A stretch of 64,000 bases of DNA from Streptococcus porcinus (GTDB taxonomy: Bacteria > Bacillota > Bacilli > Lactobacillales > Streptococcaceae): positions 1,412,001 to 1,476,000 of the forward strand of contig NZ_LS483388.1 of assembly GCF_900475415.1 (NCBI RefSeq). Direction: 5' to 3'. Both the position numbers and the translations under genes were made by a program. Of this stretch, positions 1-9,518 are shown in pieces. The notes below the pieces were generated by a model. It saw only the letters and a program-made list of their open reading frames with translations. It was not told where the DNA came from and ran no database searches. Each line of letters opens with the position of its first letter. Position 1 is the stretch's first letter.

Positions 1-71
1 ACTTTATATTCTAGAATTTGCTTGAGGTATTGCTTGATAAAAATAACATGCATCCGTCCTAATTTTTTCAT
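1..71 (-). CDS. ABC-2 type permease, N-terminal fragment (cut by window edge)
   Basis: Only the first 23 codons are inside the window. The ATG lies one base after the stop of the permease gene at 73-891, and the start MKKLGRMHVIFIKQYLKQIL is typical of the cytoplasmic N-terminus of ABC-2 permeases. I infer it to be the second permease of the exporter formed with the ATPase at 893-1885. The rest lies outside the window. Confidence 0.6.
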   Translation of the reverse strand, partial: MKKLGRMHVIFIKQYLKQILEYK

Positions 72-72
72 C

Positions 73-891
73 CTAACCCCCTTGAATTGTTAAATGATAT
101 TGCACTTTCTTCCATATTAATTGAGATAGGCTCACCATCACAATTAACCAAAAGACTTGTAATAGTATTGCTCCTACTGTCTGATTAACTGTATATTTCC
201 CAAGCAGAATCATCACCGGAGTATAAACTAAAGATGAAAACGGCAGATAACTAAGAATATCGGCTATTAATTTTGGAAAGAAGACTAGGGGTATGAGACT
301 CCCTGACAAAAAAGCAAGAATCGAATTCTTCAATAGATTAGAACCCCAGAGATTTTTGAAGACAAATGCTGAAAAACCAAAACATATATTGAAATAAAAA
401 TTAATTAAAAAAGCCAATAAAATACTGAGTACATAGCTGAAAATTGTATAAAGCAGGTATAAGTAAGGTACCCCGGCCATCACTTTTACAATTAAAATTA
501 ACACTAAAAATGGAATACCAACACTAATAAAAATAACCCAGCGAGAACCAATCTCCATAAATAAATAGGAAGTAGCAAAATGTACAGGCCGAAGCAGTCG
601 CATAATAATTGAGCCATCTTTGACTTCTTCCCCAATCATAAATGAGCTGTCTGATTTTGTTAGTAAGGCGGTCACAAAACTCATAATAACATATAAGGTC
701 ATATCTGCTAGTGTAAAACCATTAATTAAAGACTGCTGTGAAGACTTAAAGACTGCTTTCCAAAGATAAAAAGCGACAAATGCTCCTATAACATCGCCTA
801 TCCGGTATAAAAAGAAATTAACGCGATAAGTAATTAATTGCTGGATTCCTGAACTTATAAAGGGTTTATAACGTCTCCAAAAGCTAAGCAT
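73..891 (-). CDS. ABC-2 type transporter permease
   Basis: A 272-residue integral membrane protein with about six hydrophobic segments and a short cytoplasmic N-terminus, as in ABC-2 exporter permeases of the NatB/DUF990 type. I chose the ATG at 891 because it has GAAAGGAG eight bases upstream and sits one base after the ATPase stop; an upstream in-frame start would lie inside the ATPase gene. It should form an exporter with the ATPase at 893-1885 and the partial permease at 1-71. The substrate is not visible from sequence; drugs, peptides or lipids are all possible. Confidence 0.8.
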   Translation of the reverse strand: MLSFWRRYKPFISSGIQQLITYRVNFFLYRIGDVIGAFVAFYLWKAVFKSSQQSLINGFTLADMTLYVIMSFVTALLTKSDSSFMIGEEVKDGSIIMRLLRPVHFATSYLFMEIGSRWVIFISVGIPFLVLILIVKVMAGVPYLYLLYTIFSYVLSILLAFLINFYFNICFGFSAFVFKNLWGSNLLKNSILAFLSGSLIPLVFFPKLIADILSYLPFSSLVYTPVMILLGKYTVNQTVGAILLQVFWLIVMVSLSQLIWKKVQYHLTIQGG

Positions 892-892
892 A

Positions 893-1885
893 TCAAAGCT
901 CCTTTCGGTAAAAGCGTCGAACGATTTCCTCAATATCAACATCTGCCATCTTCAAATCTCTCACTTTAAAATCTAACATAATTTTTCTAATAATCTCAGC
1001 TGTTTGGAAAAGAGAACTATCGTAGTGGATATCTAAAATAAGATCATGGTAAGTCATTTCCCAAGAAGAGACATTTGCAAACTGCTTGACTAATTCTTCT
1101 TGACCAGACTCTAACTCAAAAGAGAGACTCTTCATCTTTCCAAACCTTTGTTTTAACTGATTAACTGAACCGTCAAAAATCTCTTGTCCCCTATCAATCA
1201 TAATAATACGATCACAAAGTTGTTCAATGTCGCTTAAATCATGTGTTGTTAATAAAATCGTTGTTTCTTCTTCTTGATTAATTTGAGCAATAGCTTTGCG
1301 AATATTATCTTTTACTGAAACATCTAGCCCAATCGTAGGTTCATCTAAAAATAGAACCTTCGGATTGTGTAATAGTGAAGCTGCTATGTCTGCTCGCATT
1401 CGTTGTCCAAGTGATAATGTCCGAACAGGATCTTTAATAAACTCATTTAGATCAAGGACTTCGTTTAAAAAAGCCATGCGCTTGTTAAAGAGTTGGTCTG
1501 GAACATCGTAGATTTCTTTTAAAACCGTGTAAGTTTCTTGTAATGCTAAATCCCACCAAAGCTGAGTCCGTTGCCCAAAAACAACACCAATATCTCTGAC
1601 GTAATCTTGGCGATTTTCTTGAGGAATCTTTCCATTAATGCGACAATAACCCGAAGTGGGCTTTAAGATTCCTGTCAACATTTTTATCGTTGTTGATTTA
1701 CCCGCACCATTAGCTCCAATAAAGCCTAAAACCTGTCCTTTAGGAACTTCAAAAGATAAGTCTTTTACTGCTTCAAAAGTTTCTAGTTGAGGATGAACAA
1801 AAGACTTTAAAGCTCCTTTTAAACCTGGTTCCTTAACAGTTTTAATAAAATTTTTATGAAGGTGTGATACCTCAATCATTGTCAT
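893..1885 (-). CDS. ABC transporter ATP-binding protein (NatA/DrrA-like)
   Basis: A 330-residue ATPase of the ABC-2 exporter class. The N-terminal domain shows Walker A (GANGAGKST near residue 60), a signature close to LSLGQRMR, Walker B (VLFLDEPTIGLD) and the H-loop (LLTTHD). About 100 C-terminal residues form an accessory domain common in NatA/DrrA-like proteins. The start at 1885 follows AGGG at a spacing of seven; TTG at 1891 is a weaker option. It energises the permeases encoded immediately downstream. It is transcribed from a good promoter at 1931-1959. Confidence 0.9.
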   Translation of the reverse strand: MTMIEVSHLHKNFIKTVKEPGLKGALKSFVHPQLETFEAVKDLSFEVPKGQVLGFIGANGAGKSTTIKMLTGILKPTSGYCRINGKIPQENRQDYVRDIGVVFGQRTQLWWDLALQETYTVLKEIYDVPDQLFNKRMAFLNEVLDLNEFIKDPVRTLSLGQRMRADIAASLLHNPKVLFLDEPTIGLDVSVKDNIRKAIAQINQEEETTILLTTHDLSDIEQLCDRIIMIDRGQEIFDGSVNQLKQRFGKMKSLSFELESGQEELVKQFANVSSWEMTYHDLILDIHYDSSLFQTAEIIRKIMLDFKVRDLKMADVDIEEIVRRFYRKEL

Positions 1886-1930
1886 TATCAAGCCCTACTT
1901 CTTTAATTTTCCTAAAATAATAAGCAATTT

Positions 1931-1959
1931 ATTATAACACCCTGACCAATTTTATGCAA
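1931..1959 (-). promoter_or_regulatory. Promoter of the ABC exporter operon
   Basis: Reading the minus strand, TTGCAT (1954-1959) and TATAAT (1931-1936) are separated by 17 bases, a near-consensus sigma-A promoter. It lies between the thrS terminator and the ABC ATPase start, so the exporter has its own promoter. Confidence 0.7.
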
Positions 1960-1989
1960 TCGCTTCCTATAACCATCTCACTTCCTTAT

Positions 1990-2032
1990 AAAAAAAGCCT
2001 CAAAAATTAGATAACTTTCTAACTTTTGAGGG
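1990..2032 (-). terminator. Rho-independent terminator of thrS
   Basis: A 13-base inverted repeat (1998-2010 with 2019-2031) is followed on the minus strand by a run of T. It closes the thrS transcript. Confidence 0.8.
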
Positions 2033-2056
2033 ATGTCTATCTAAAAACTGACTAGT

Positions 2057-4003
2057 CTATTCCACGACTGGTTTTGATTTACGGGCAATATCTGCTAAGA
2101 TTGTTTCCACAAATTGCTCGATAGTCTCAGTATGTGTTGCCTTGCTTCCATAGCGACGGACATTAACTGATTTCTCTTCCATTTCCTTGTCACCGACAAT
2201 CAATTGGTAAGGAATTTTGCTTGTTTGTGAAGCACGAATCTTGTATTGCATTTTTTCATTTCGCTCATCGACATCAGCACGAACCCCTTTGTCACGTAAG
2301 ATTTTAGCAACTTCCCAAGCATAATCTACATGAGCTTCATTTGAAATTGGAATCACAGTAACTTGATGAGGTGCTAACCAAGTTGGGAAAGCTCCTTTAT
2401 AGGTTTCAATCAAGATAGCTGTGAAGCGTTCCATTGTTGAAATGACACCACGGTGAATCATAACTGGACGGTGTTCTTCACCATCAGCACCAATATACTT
2501 CAAATCAAACCGTTCAGGTAACAAGAAGTCTAACTGGATAGTAGATAAGGTTTCTTCATTTCCGAGCGCTGTTTTTACCTGGATATCAAGTTTTGGACCG
2601 TAGAAGGCTGCTTCACCTTCTGCTTCAAAGTAGTCAACACCCATTTCATCAAGGGCTGCTTTAAGCATACTTTGTGCTTTTTCCCACATCTCATCATTAT
2701 CAAAATATTTTTCTGTATCATTAGGGTCACGGTAAGACAAACGGAAACGATAGTCCGTTAAATTAAAGTCTTCATACACATCTATGATTAATTGAAGTGC
2801 ACGTTGGAATTCTTCCTGGATTTGCTCTGGTGTAACGAATAGATGCCCGTCATTAAGCGTCATTTCACGCACACGTTGCAGTCCTGATAGGGCACCTGAT
2901 TTTTCGTAGCGGTGCATCATCCCAAGCTCTGCAATTCGAATTGGCAACTCACGGTAAGAATGCACATGGTGCTTGTAGACTTCAATATGATGTGGACAGT
3001 TCATCGGACGAAGCACAAACTCTTCACCATCACCCATGTCCATTGTTGGAAACATATCATCACGATAGTGATCCCAGTGTCCAGAGGTTTTATAGAAATC
3101 CACTGAAGCCATTGGGGGAGTATAGACATGTTGGTAGCCTGAAGCTAGTTCTTTATCAGTGATATAACGTTCTAAAGTACGACGGATAGTTGCTCCATTT
3201 GGTAACCAAAATGGTAGACCTTGTCCTACTTCTGGATTAACCATAAATAGGTCAAGTTCTTTACCGAGTTTTCTGTGGTCACGCTCTTTAGCTTCTTCCA
3301 AACGTGTTAAGTAGGCTTTAAGGTCTTTTTTATCAAACCAAGCAGTCCCATAAACACGTTGCATCATAGCATTATCACTGTTACCACGCCAATATGCTCC
3401 GGCAACATTTAAAAGATGGAAGACTTGAATCCGTCCTGTTGACGGCACATGAGGGCCACGGCACAAGTCCACAAATTCACCTTGACGATAAATAGTTAAA
3501 CCGGCAGCATCATCGGAGTGTTCTTCTATCAATTCCACTTTGTAAGGATCGCCTTTAAAGATTTCTAAAGCTTCTTCTTTTGAAACTTCCTCACGAATAC
3601 ATGGATGATTTTCCTTAACAATTTTTTTCATTTCTTCTTCAATACGAGGAAGATCTTCATTAGAAATTTGTCCCGCTTGATTATCGGTATCGTAATAGAA
3701 ACCATCAGCAATGGCTGGCCCTACACCGAGATGAATATCTGGGAAAAGCCGTTTTGTAGCTTGCGCAAATAAATGAGCAGCTGAATGACGCAAAACATCA
3801 AACGCATCTTCATGATCTGGTGTAACAATTTCAATACTGCCATCTTCTTCAAGAGGGCGGTTTGTATCAACTAAGTGACCATTAAATTTTCCTGCCAAAG
3901 CTTTCTTAGCCAAAGAATTGCTAATGGATTGGGCAACTTCAAATGTTGTGATGCCAGATTCAAACTCACGAACAGCACCATCTGGAAAAGTAATCTTAAT
4001 CAT
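2057..4003 (-). CDS. thrS: Threonyl-tRNA synthetase
   Basis: Charges tRNA-Thr with threonine in the cytosol. The 648 residues match the normal family length: an N-terminal TGS domain ([12 protein letters not shown]), an SAD/editing domain with zinc-binding [10 protein letters not shown] and [10 protein letters not shown] segments, a class II catalytic core with the MNCPHH zinc motif and GLQRVREMT, and a C-terminal anticodon-binding domain. The start at 4003 has AAAGGAGAG just upstream; the open frame extends nine codons further without a better site. Expression is governed by the T-box leader immediately upstream, so it should rise when uncharged tRNA-Thr accumulates. Confidence 0.97.
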   Translation of the reverse strand: MIKITFPDGAVREFESGITTFEVAQSISNSLAKKALAGKFNGHLVDTNRPLEEDGSIEIVTPDHEDAFDVLRHSAAHLFAQATKRLFPDIHLGVGPAIADGFYYDTDNQAGQISNEDLPRIEEEMKKIVKENHPCIREEVSKEEALEIFKGDPYKVELIEEHSDDAAGLTIYRQGEFVDLCRGPHVPSTGRIQVFHLLNVAGAYWRGNSDNAMMQRVYGTAWFDKKDLKAYLTRLEEAKERDHRKLGKELDLFMVNPEVGQGLPFWLPNGATIRRTLERYITDKELASGYQHVYTPPMASVDFYKTSGHWDHYRDDMFPTMDMGDGEEFVLRPMNCPHHIEVYKHHVHSYRELPIRIAELGMMHRYEKSGALSGLQRVREMTLNDGHLFVTPEQIQEEFQRALQLIIDVYEDFNLTDYRFRLSYRDPNDTEKYFDNDEMWEKAQSMLKAALDEMGVDYFEAEGEAAFYGPKLDIQVKTALGNEETLSTIQLDFLLPERFDLKYIGADGEEHRPVMIHRGVISTMERFTAILIETYKGAFPTWLAPHQVTVIPISNEAHVDYAWEVAKILRDKGVRADVDERNEKMQYKIRASQTSKIPYQLIVGDKEMEEKSVNVRRYGSKATHTETIEQFVETILADIARKSKPVVE

Positions 4004-4044
4004 TTTTCTCTCCTTTATTTTTTCTTCCATAATTTTAAAAATAA

Positions 4045-4252
4045 AAAAGCGCCATCCTAAAAAGGACGTCGCAACGTGGTTCCACCTTCATTTGTGTACG
4101 GCAAAAAGCCAGACACCTCTGATTGGTTATAAGGGAACCACCCTTTTATGTTTACATAAAATCATTGGAAGGAGTATCAGCTTAGGCATCTTGTGCTCTT
4201 TTCACCAACCAGCACTCGCTTAGATAGATGTTGCTAAACCAACTTGTCTTCC
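4045..4252 (-). promoter_or_regulatory. T-box riboswitch (thrS leader)
   Basis: On the minus strand the leader contains the T-box sequence AGGTGGAACCACG (4075-4087), which pairs with the tRNA acceptor end, followed by the terminator hairpin at 4048-4071 and a T-run. GGAAG at 4248-4252 can pair with CTTCC at 4167-4171 as the base of stem I. An ACT triplet at 4173-4175, just above that base, is a candidate threonine specifier, but I could not fold the leader. The AGTGCTGGTTGGTG segment near 4210 resembles the apical part of stem I. Confidence 0.9.
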
Positions 4253-4257
4253 TTGTT

Positions 4258-4285
4258 ATTATAACAATAATTTCTAAAATTTCAA
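4258..4285 (-). promoter_or_regulatory. Promoter of the thrS T-box transcript
   Basis: TTGAAA (4280-4285) and TATAAT (4258-4263) on the minus strand with a 16-base spacer. Transcription would start near 4250, exactly at the 5' side of the T-box stem I. Confidence 0.75.
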
Positions 4286-4422
4286 GAGTGATTACAAAAA
4301 TATCTGAGCAATGAAGAATTAAACAAATATCTTCCTCTTTTAGATAGACAATATTCTGCAAATCACCTATAACCCCATGAAAACCCACTAATTTAGATGA
4401 AGTTTATCTACCACTTCTGTGA

Positions 4423-5757
4423 CTACTCCAAAAAATCACGAATAGCATTAACCATTTTAAGAGGGGCTTTGACTACTTTTGCAGATGTAACTGCTGTAGC
4501 TTTAAAAGCTCTTGTTGGTAACTGGCTTGCTGACTGAACCAACTTAATTGATTCTCTCTTGCTAGAACCGGTAATCCTCAAGCTCAGTTTCTGTTTGTTA
4601 CGCTCACTTTTGTTAATTAGGGTATCCAGATAAAAAGTATATACGGACTGTCCAAAATGTTCAGACGAAATTTCATAACGCTTTTGATTAAGTAACTCTT
4701 GTGACATTTTTGGCGTCTCAAGAATAGCGTCCAGAACAGCGTCTGCCAAATCAGACTCGTGGTAATATAAGGTACCAAACATTTTGTCGGAAATAAGTTC
4801 ATCTAAATAGGGATTACCGTGAGCAATAATCGGTTTACCACACGCTAAACTCTCAATATAAGTTAATCCCTGAGTCTCACTGGTTGAAGCACTAATAAAG
4901 AAGTCACAAGCCTTATAATAATGACTAACCTTATCATGTGGTATCATACCAGTGAAAATAACATTAGCATCAACACCTAAGGTACTTGCCATCTCTTTTA
5001 AATCGTCTAGATAAGGTCCGTCACCAACAATAAGGAGTTTTACTTTTGAATTACCTGATAAAATATCGGGCATCTGTTTAATAATAGCTTGAATATTTTT
5101 TTCAGAAGAGATTCGAGATAAGCTCAAAAGAATAGTTTCATCTTCTTCAATCTGTAATTGTTCTTTTAAATCTCTAATGTCATCATCTGAAATATCATTA
5201 CATAGATATTTTTCTAATTCGATCCCAGTAGGAATAACTCGTTTTGGAATAGCAATTTGGTATTCATCAATGAGATTTGAAACAATGGGACTCGGGCAAA
5301 TCAAGCCATCCACTTCTTTCAAAAAACTCTTCAATATTGGTTTGACCATACTTGGTCGAATCAGTTTACCATTTGCAATATAAGTCACATAATCCTCGTA
5401 CTGTGTATGATAGGTATGAACAATTGGAATTCTTAAAGCCTTGGCAACCATTTTACCAAGCAATCCTAAACTAAACTCTGTCTGAGTGTGAATGATATCC
5501 AAATTATACTGCTTGGCTATCTTATAAGAAGAAATAAGGCCACGATATACTACTCGACGGTCCGTAAAAGACACAAAAGGAACGCTCGGTAGTCTAATAA
5601 TTGTTGGATCCTCAAAACGCTTAACATTACGATCAGTTGTTGTAAAGACATAAACTTCATGTCCTTCTTTTTCTAACTCGTCTTTTAAAGTTCTAATACT
5701 CGTAGCTACACCTGAAACTTGCGGGAAATAGGTATCTGTAAATAGACCAATTCGCAT
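4423..5757 (-). CDS. Diacylglycerol glucosyltransferase (GT4 family, first step of glycolipid synthesis)
   Basis: A 444-residue GT-B glycosyltransferase of the GT4 family. The N-terminal domain begins MRIGLFTDTYFPQVSGVATS, the typical acceptor-side loop, and the C-terminal domain carries the nucleotide-sugar site with STSETQGLTYIESLACG (EX7E motif). It matches the streptococcal alpha-monoglucosyldiacylglycerol synthase (pneumococcal Spr0982 family), which glucosylates diacylglycerol to make glycolipids used as membrane lipids and lipoteichoic acid anchor. The basic, amphipathic C-terminus would bind the membrane. It starts one base after the stop of the partner glycosyltransferase, so the two are co-expressed. 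Confidence 0.85.
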   Translation of the reverse strand: MRIGLFTDTYFPQVSGVATSIRTLKDELEKEGHEVYVFTTTDRNVKRFEDPTIIRLPSVPFVSFTDRRVVYRGLISSYKIAKQYNLDIIHTQTEFSLGLLGKMVAKALRIPIVHTYHTQYEDYVTYIANGKLIRPSMVKPILKSFLKEVDGLICPSPIVSNLIDEYQIAIPKRVIPTGIELEKYLCNDISDDDIRDLKEQLQIEEDETILLSLSRISSEKNIQAIIKQMPDILSGNSKVKLLIVGDGPYLDDLKEMASTLGVDANVIFTGMIPHDKVSHYYKACDFFISASTSETQGLTYIESLACGKPIIAHGNPYLDELISDKMFGTLYYHESDLADAVLDAILETPKMSQELLNQKRYEISSEHFGQSVYTFYLDTLINKSERNKQKLSLRITGSSKRESIKLVQSASQLPTRAFKATAVTSAKVVKAPLKMVNAIRDFLE

Positions 5758-5758
5758 C

Positions 5759-6757
5759 TTATAACTCCATTACTTTTTGATAAGTATCTACTAACTCAGT
5801 AGCAATTTTTTCCAAACTCCGACTTTCTGCAACTCGGTAACCAGCTTCAACTTTATGGGACTTACCGGAGAATATACGTCTTAACGCCGCTTCAAATCCG
5901 GGCACATCGCTGGCTAATTCAGCACTCTCCTGATTGACCCAGCCCGAATAGACTGGAATATCACGCAAAACAATATTCTGGCGACTAGCTAAGGCTTCTA
6001 AAACAACTATCCCTTCTGTCTCCTCACGACTCGGGAAGAAAAAGGCATCAGCCCCAGTCATAGCTCCCTCGTAGACCGGTCCTTTTATATAGCCAGGAAA
6101 AATAACATTAGCTGGATGGTCTTTTTCAATAATGCGACGCATTTCAGCAGGAATAACCCACTTGTTAGTTTCACCAAACCAAATAAATTGTACATCAGGC
6201 ATGGCTTTGGCAACCTCAACAAAATCATCAATTCCTTTGCGTTTGAAAAAGAGTCCCGCACCCATAACAACTTTCTGTCCAGCTTTTAAGTTAAAATATT
6301 CCCGAAAAACAGCTTCTTTTTGAGGATCTGCTCCGTACTGTTCTAAATTAATACCATTTGAAATGACATATATTGGTTTTTGAATACCGTAGTTTTCAAT
6401 CAGCGATTTAGAATAGAGGGTCGGAGTAATAATGGCATCAGCTTTCCTATAAAATAAACAAAGGTAGCGCCTAAATAAGGGTGACACTAAGTTGGAAAAA
6501 ATAAAGGAATTTCGAAAATCTTCCTCTGTTGAGTGACCATGCATAATCACTTTTTTCCCTTTTTTCTGTGCATTTACCATCAACAGCCAACTAGCTAGCC
6601 CATATGTATTAATATGAACCAAATCATAATCATCTTTTGGATTAGTCGTAAAGGCTTGACCAATTAAGGTTAAAGCTTTTATTTGGTGCTTAATAGCACG
6701 GCCGATACCAGATTTTTTTAAGTAATTTTCAGCTTCTAAGTATAGTAAGACTTTCAT
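5759..6757 (-). CDS. cpoA: Glycolipid glycosyltransferase, CpoA-like
   Basis: A 332-residue GT4-family glycosyltransferase resembling pneumococcal CpoA, which adds the second sugar to monoglucosyldiacylglycerol. Visible are the N-terminal loop with KKSGIGRAIKHQ, the donor-binding segment GAGLFFKRKG and FFFPSREETEGIVVLEALAS with the EX7E motif. Pairing with the monoglucosyltransferase downstream matches the pneumococcal arrangement. In pneumococcus, cpoA mutations change beta-lactam tolerance and lipid composition; whether the second sugar here is galactose or glucose cannot be read from the sequence. Confidence 0.78.
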   Translation of the reverse strand: MKVLLYLEAENYLKKSGIGRAIKHQIKALTLIGQAFTTNPKDDYDLVHINTYGLASWLLMVNAQKKGKKVIMHGHSTEEDFRNSFIFSNLVSPLFRRYLCLFYRKADAIITPTLYSKSLIENYGIQKPIYVISNGINLEQYGADPQKEAVFREYFNLKAGQKVVMGAGLFFKRKGIDDFVEVAKAMPDVQFIWFGETNKWVIPAEMRRIIEKDHPANVIFPGYIKGPVYEGAMTGADAFFFPSREETEGIVVLEALASRQNIVLRDIPVYSGWVNQESAELASDVPGFEAALRRIFSGKSHKVEAGYRVAESRSLEKIATELVDTYQKVMEL

Positions 6758-6800
6758 AGTCTCTATTATAGCTTATTTTAAAGGATTTTTCACTAGGGAG

Positions 6801-6826
6801 TAAAAAAATCAGCTGAGAGCTGATTT
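6801..6826 (-). terminator. Terminator of the alpha-amylase gene
   Basis: An 8-base perfect stem (6807-6814 with 6818-6825) with a three-base loop and a seven-T tail on the minus strand. Confidence 0.85.
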
Positions 6827-6834
6827 TTTTTATA

Positions 6835-8298
6835 TTAAATCATCGTATTTTTCGGGATCCAAGCTGCGATAGAACCTGGCTCAACTATAAAATCAGCCCA
6901 GCCATCTTCATCAATAATAATTTCCTCAGAGCAGTGCCCAAGATAATCAATAAAGGTTTGCCCAGCATAAAGTTTCCCAACTTCCATGTGCTTCCATCCG
7001 CGATCTCCATTAGTCATGACAACTGCTAAACAAGCATTCGTCTCATCATTACCAAGTTCTGTCCATCCTATGCAATTAGCGTGATCAAAATAGTCCACTT
7101 GCTTACCATAGACAAGTTTTTTTCGCAACCAAGCCATTTTATCAATAAGGTCTTTGAAAGCCACCTGTCCATGCTCTCCTTGAACTCCGTAATAGTCTCC
7201 ATAAAAAAGGCACGGTGTTCCTTCTTGCCGTAACATAATAAGGCCATAAGCTAGAGGTTTGAACCAGTCTTCAACCTGAGATTCTAAAGCCTGACCACTT
7301 TGAGTATCATGATTATCAACAAAAGTAATCGCAAATTTTGAATTTACTTGCATCAAAGTGTTATCCAAAAGTGTTGCCATATTGTATTGGTTGCCACCCT
7401 TACTAGCTTCAAAGAAATTCATATGTAGAGCGACATCAACTAACTCAATCTGCATATCAACTTCTTTTAAATAACGATCAGTTTCATGAGCATTGTTTTT
7501 CCAGTATTCCCCAAAAATAAATAAATCTGGAGCAATATTTTCACGCACATAACGAATAAAATGATTCATAAAAGTAGCGTCAATATGTTTGATTGCGTCA
7601 AGACGAAAGCCGCTAACTCCAGTTGTTTCAATAAACCAATGCGCCCATTCTCTTAAATGATCTTGAACTTCAGGGTGCTTGAAATCAATATCACAGAACA
7701 TGAGATAATCAAAATTGCCTTTTTCATTATCCACTACTTCTTGATTAGCCCAGCCTTTATTATCACCAGTAATCATATAGATTCCAGTTTCATTATTACG
7801 AGCATCGTAATCAATTCCTGTAAAATGATACCAATGCCATTTAAAGTTATTATACTTATCATTTCGACCTAGGAAATTAAAACCCGTCCAACCTTCTATT
7901 TCATAGGGGTCTGAAATGGGTTGTTGACGATTTTCAGGATCCATCTTTAGCACATAAAAGGTTTCCTTTTGATCGCCATTTGCTTTATGGTTTAAGACGA
8001 TGTCAGCAATCGGCATAATTCCAACGTCATTTAGGGAATTAATAAGATCAAGATATTCCTCTTTTGTTCCATATTTTGTAGGAATTGTTCCGTTCTGATC
8101 AAATTCGCCGAGGTCAAATAAATCATAAATACCATAACCAACATCATTACTACCCGTCCCTTTAAAGGCAGGTGGTAACCACATTTTTGTTATCCCTAAT
8201 TTTTGCATGTCTGGAATGGAAGCGTGAAGGTTTTTCCAATGATGATGATCATCTGGCAAATACCATTCAAAGGCCTGAAATAATAATTCATTTGTCAT
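6835..8298 (-). CDS. amyA: Cytosolic alpha-amylase, GH13
   Basis: Hydrolyses internal alpha-1,4 bonds of maltodextrins or glycogen inside the cell; there is no signal peptide. The 487 residues contain the four GH13 regions in order: DIVLNH, GFRLDAIKH (nucleophile Asp), FGEYWK (acid/base Glu) and FVDNHDTQ. The length is typical of cytoplasmic bacterial amylases of the GH13_5 type. It lies only 45 bases downstream of ccpA, separated by a terminator, so it may depend partly on read-through from ccpA. RBS TAGGAGGAAG is strong. Confidence 0.92.
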   Translation of the reverse strand: MTNELLFQAFEWYLPDDHHHWKNLHASIPDMQKLGITKMWLPPAFKGTGSNDVGYGIYDLFDLGEFDQNGTIPTKYGTKEEYLDLINSLNDVGIMPIADIVLNHKANGDQKETFYVLKMDPENRQQPISDPYEIEGWTGFNFLGRNDKYNNFKWHWYHFTGIDYDARNNETGIYMITGDNKGWANQEVVDNEKGNFDYLMFCDIDFKHPEVQDHLREWAHWFIETTGVSGFRLDAIKHIDATFMNHFIRYVRENIAPDLFIFGEYWKNNAHETDRYLKEVDMQIELVDVALHMNFFEASKGGNQYNMATLLDNTLMQVNSKFAITFVDNHDTQSGQALESQVEDWFKPLAYGLIMLRQEGTPCLFYGDYYGVQGEHGQVAFKDLIDKMAWLRKKLVYGKQVDYFDHANCIGWTELGNDETNACLAVVMTNGDRGWKHMEVGKLYAGQTFIDYLGHCSEEIIIDEDGWADFIVEPGSIAAWIPKNTMI

Positions 8299-8314
8299 TG
8301 GTTCTTCCTCCTAT

Positions 8315-8339
8315 AAAAAAACTGCCAGCAAGTGGCAGT
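8315..8339 (-). terminator. Terminator of ccpA
   Basis: A 7-base stem (8321-8327 with 8333-8339) with a T-run on the minus strand, sitting between ccpA and the amylase gene. Confidence 0.8.
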
Positions 8340-8343
8340 ATCT

Positions 8344-9345
8344 TTATTTCGTTGTGCCACGACGTTTAATGCCATGATTTAACAAAATTTCCTTTTCTTC
8401 TAAATCTTCTTTATTCATGATTTTAGTTAACATACGCATGCTTACAGCACCTAAATCATACACAGGTTGACTAATTGAACTTAAGTTTGGACGAGTATAT
8501 TCTACTACTGGTGAGTCATTACTTGTAATAATTTCAAAGTCTTCTGGCACACTCTTACCTGCTGCAAAGAGACCGTTTAATAAGCCCGCTGCTAGTTCAT
8601 CTTCCCCTACATAGGCAGCTGTTGCCCCAGAGTTGATAACGCGTTGCGCTAACTCAAAACCATCTTTATAAGAGTAGTTAGCTTCAAAAACAAGACCTTC
8701 TTTATAGTCCAATTTATTTTGCTTCAAGCCTTCTTTATAACCAGACAATCTTACTTTACCATTAATTTCATCAATTAATGGCCCTGATACAAAAGCGATG
8801 TTTTGATGTTTTTCTGCTAAAATATCAACCACCTCAGAAACAGCTGCTTTATAATCAATATTAACACTTGGCAATTGATGTTCTAAATCAACCGTTCCAG
8901 CTAATACAATTGGAGTTCTGGACCGTGAAAATTCTGCACGAATTTTCTCAGTTAAATGATGCCCCATAAAAATAATCCCATCAACTTGCTTAGCAAACAA
9001 AGTATTAACAACATTTACTTCTTTATCGTCGTCTTCATCACTTGAAGCTAAAACGATATTATATTTGTACATTGCTGCAATATCGTCAATTCCCTTAGCA
9101 AGGATTGAAAAGTAGGCGTTAGCAATATTAGGAATAACAACTCCAACTGTTGTCGTTTTTTTACTTGCCAGACCACGAGCGACTGCATTAGGTCGATAAT
9201 CCAAACGATCAATAACTTCTAATACTTTCTTACGTGTATTTTCTTTAACATTTTTATTTCCATTCACAACACGGCTAACAGTTGCCATTGAAACACCAGC
9301 TTCACGAGCAACATCGTAAATCGTGATAGTATCATCTGTGTTCAT
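8344..9345 (-). CDS. ccpA: Catabolite control protein A
   Basis: A LacI/GalR-family regulator of 333 residues that binds cre sites together with HPr-Ser-P. The helix-turn-helix is seen in TIYDVAREAGVSMATVSRVV near the N-terminus, followed by the hinge helix NAVARGLASKKT and a periplasmic-binding-protein-like domain. The position beside divergent pepQ is the usual Gram-positive arrangement. A cre-like box overlaps its own promoter, suggesting autoregulation. At least three other cre-like boxes in this window (16439, 18104, 56829) are likely targets. Confidence 0.97.
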   Translation of the reverse strand: MNTDDTITIYDVAREAGVSMATVSRVVNGNKNVKENTRKKVLEVIDRLDYRPNAVARGLASKKTTTVGVVIPNIANAYFSILAKGIDDIAAMYKYNIVLASSDEDDDKEVNVVNTLFAKQVDGIIFMGHHLTEKIRAEFSRSRTPIVLAGTVDLEHQLPSVNIDYKAAVSEVVDILAEKHQNIAFVSGPLIDEINGKVRLSGYKEGLKQNKLDYKEGLVFEANYSYKDGFELAQRVINSGATAAYVGEDELAAGLLNGLFAAGKSVPEDFEIITSNDSPVVEYTRPNLSSISQPVYDLGAVSMRMLTKIMNKEDLEEKEILLNHGIKRRGTTK

Positions 9346-9389
9346 TCTTTATCTTCCTTTCTAATTTTGAAAATGACGCTTCCAAAGTC

Positions 9390-9418
9390 ATTTTAGCACG
9401 AATTGAAACCACTTTCAA
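9390..9418 (-). promoter_or_regulatory. ccpA promoter with overlapping cre-like box
   Basis: TTGAAA (9413-9418) and TAAAAT (9390-9395) are 17 bases apart on the minus strand. A palindromic cre-like box, TGAAAGTGGTTTCA, covers 9404-9417 and overlaps the -35 hexamer. The central CG of the consensus is replaced by TG, so affinity is uncertain. Its position fits autorepression or joint control of ccpA and pepQ. Confidence 0.7.
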
Positions 9419-9518
9419 GTCTTAACTGCTCATTTTTGAAAACTTTTTCAACAATTAAAAGAAAACTTGATTTTTTAAGGATTTTTTGGAAAAATAGTAG
9501 CAGAAAGAAGGTATTGTC

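Noticed and set aside
1944..1970. cre-like sequence AGGAAGCGATTGCA near the ABC exporter promoter
   Set aside because: Three mismatches to the consensus, including the first base; not called.
4182..4388. A 68-codon minus-strand frame upstream of thrS
   Set aside because: It overlaps the T-box leader and its promoter, and has no RBS; the RNA structure explains the region.
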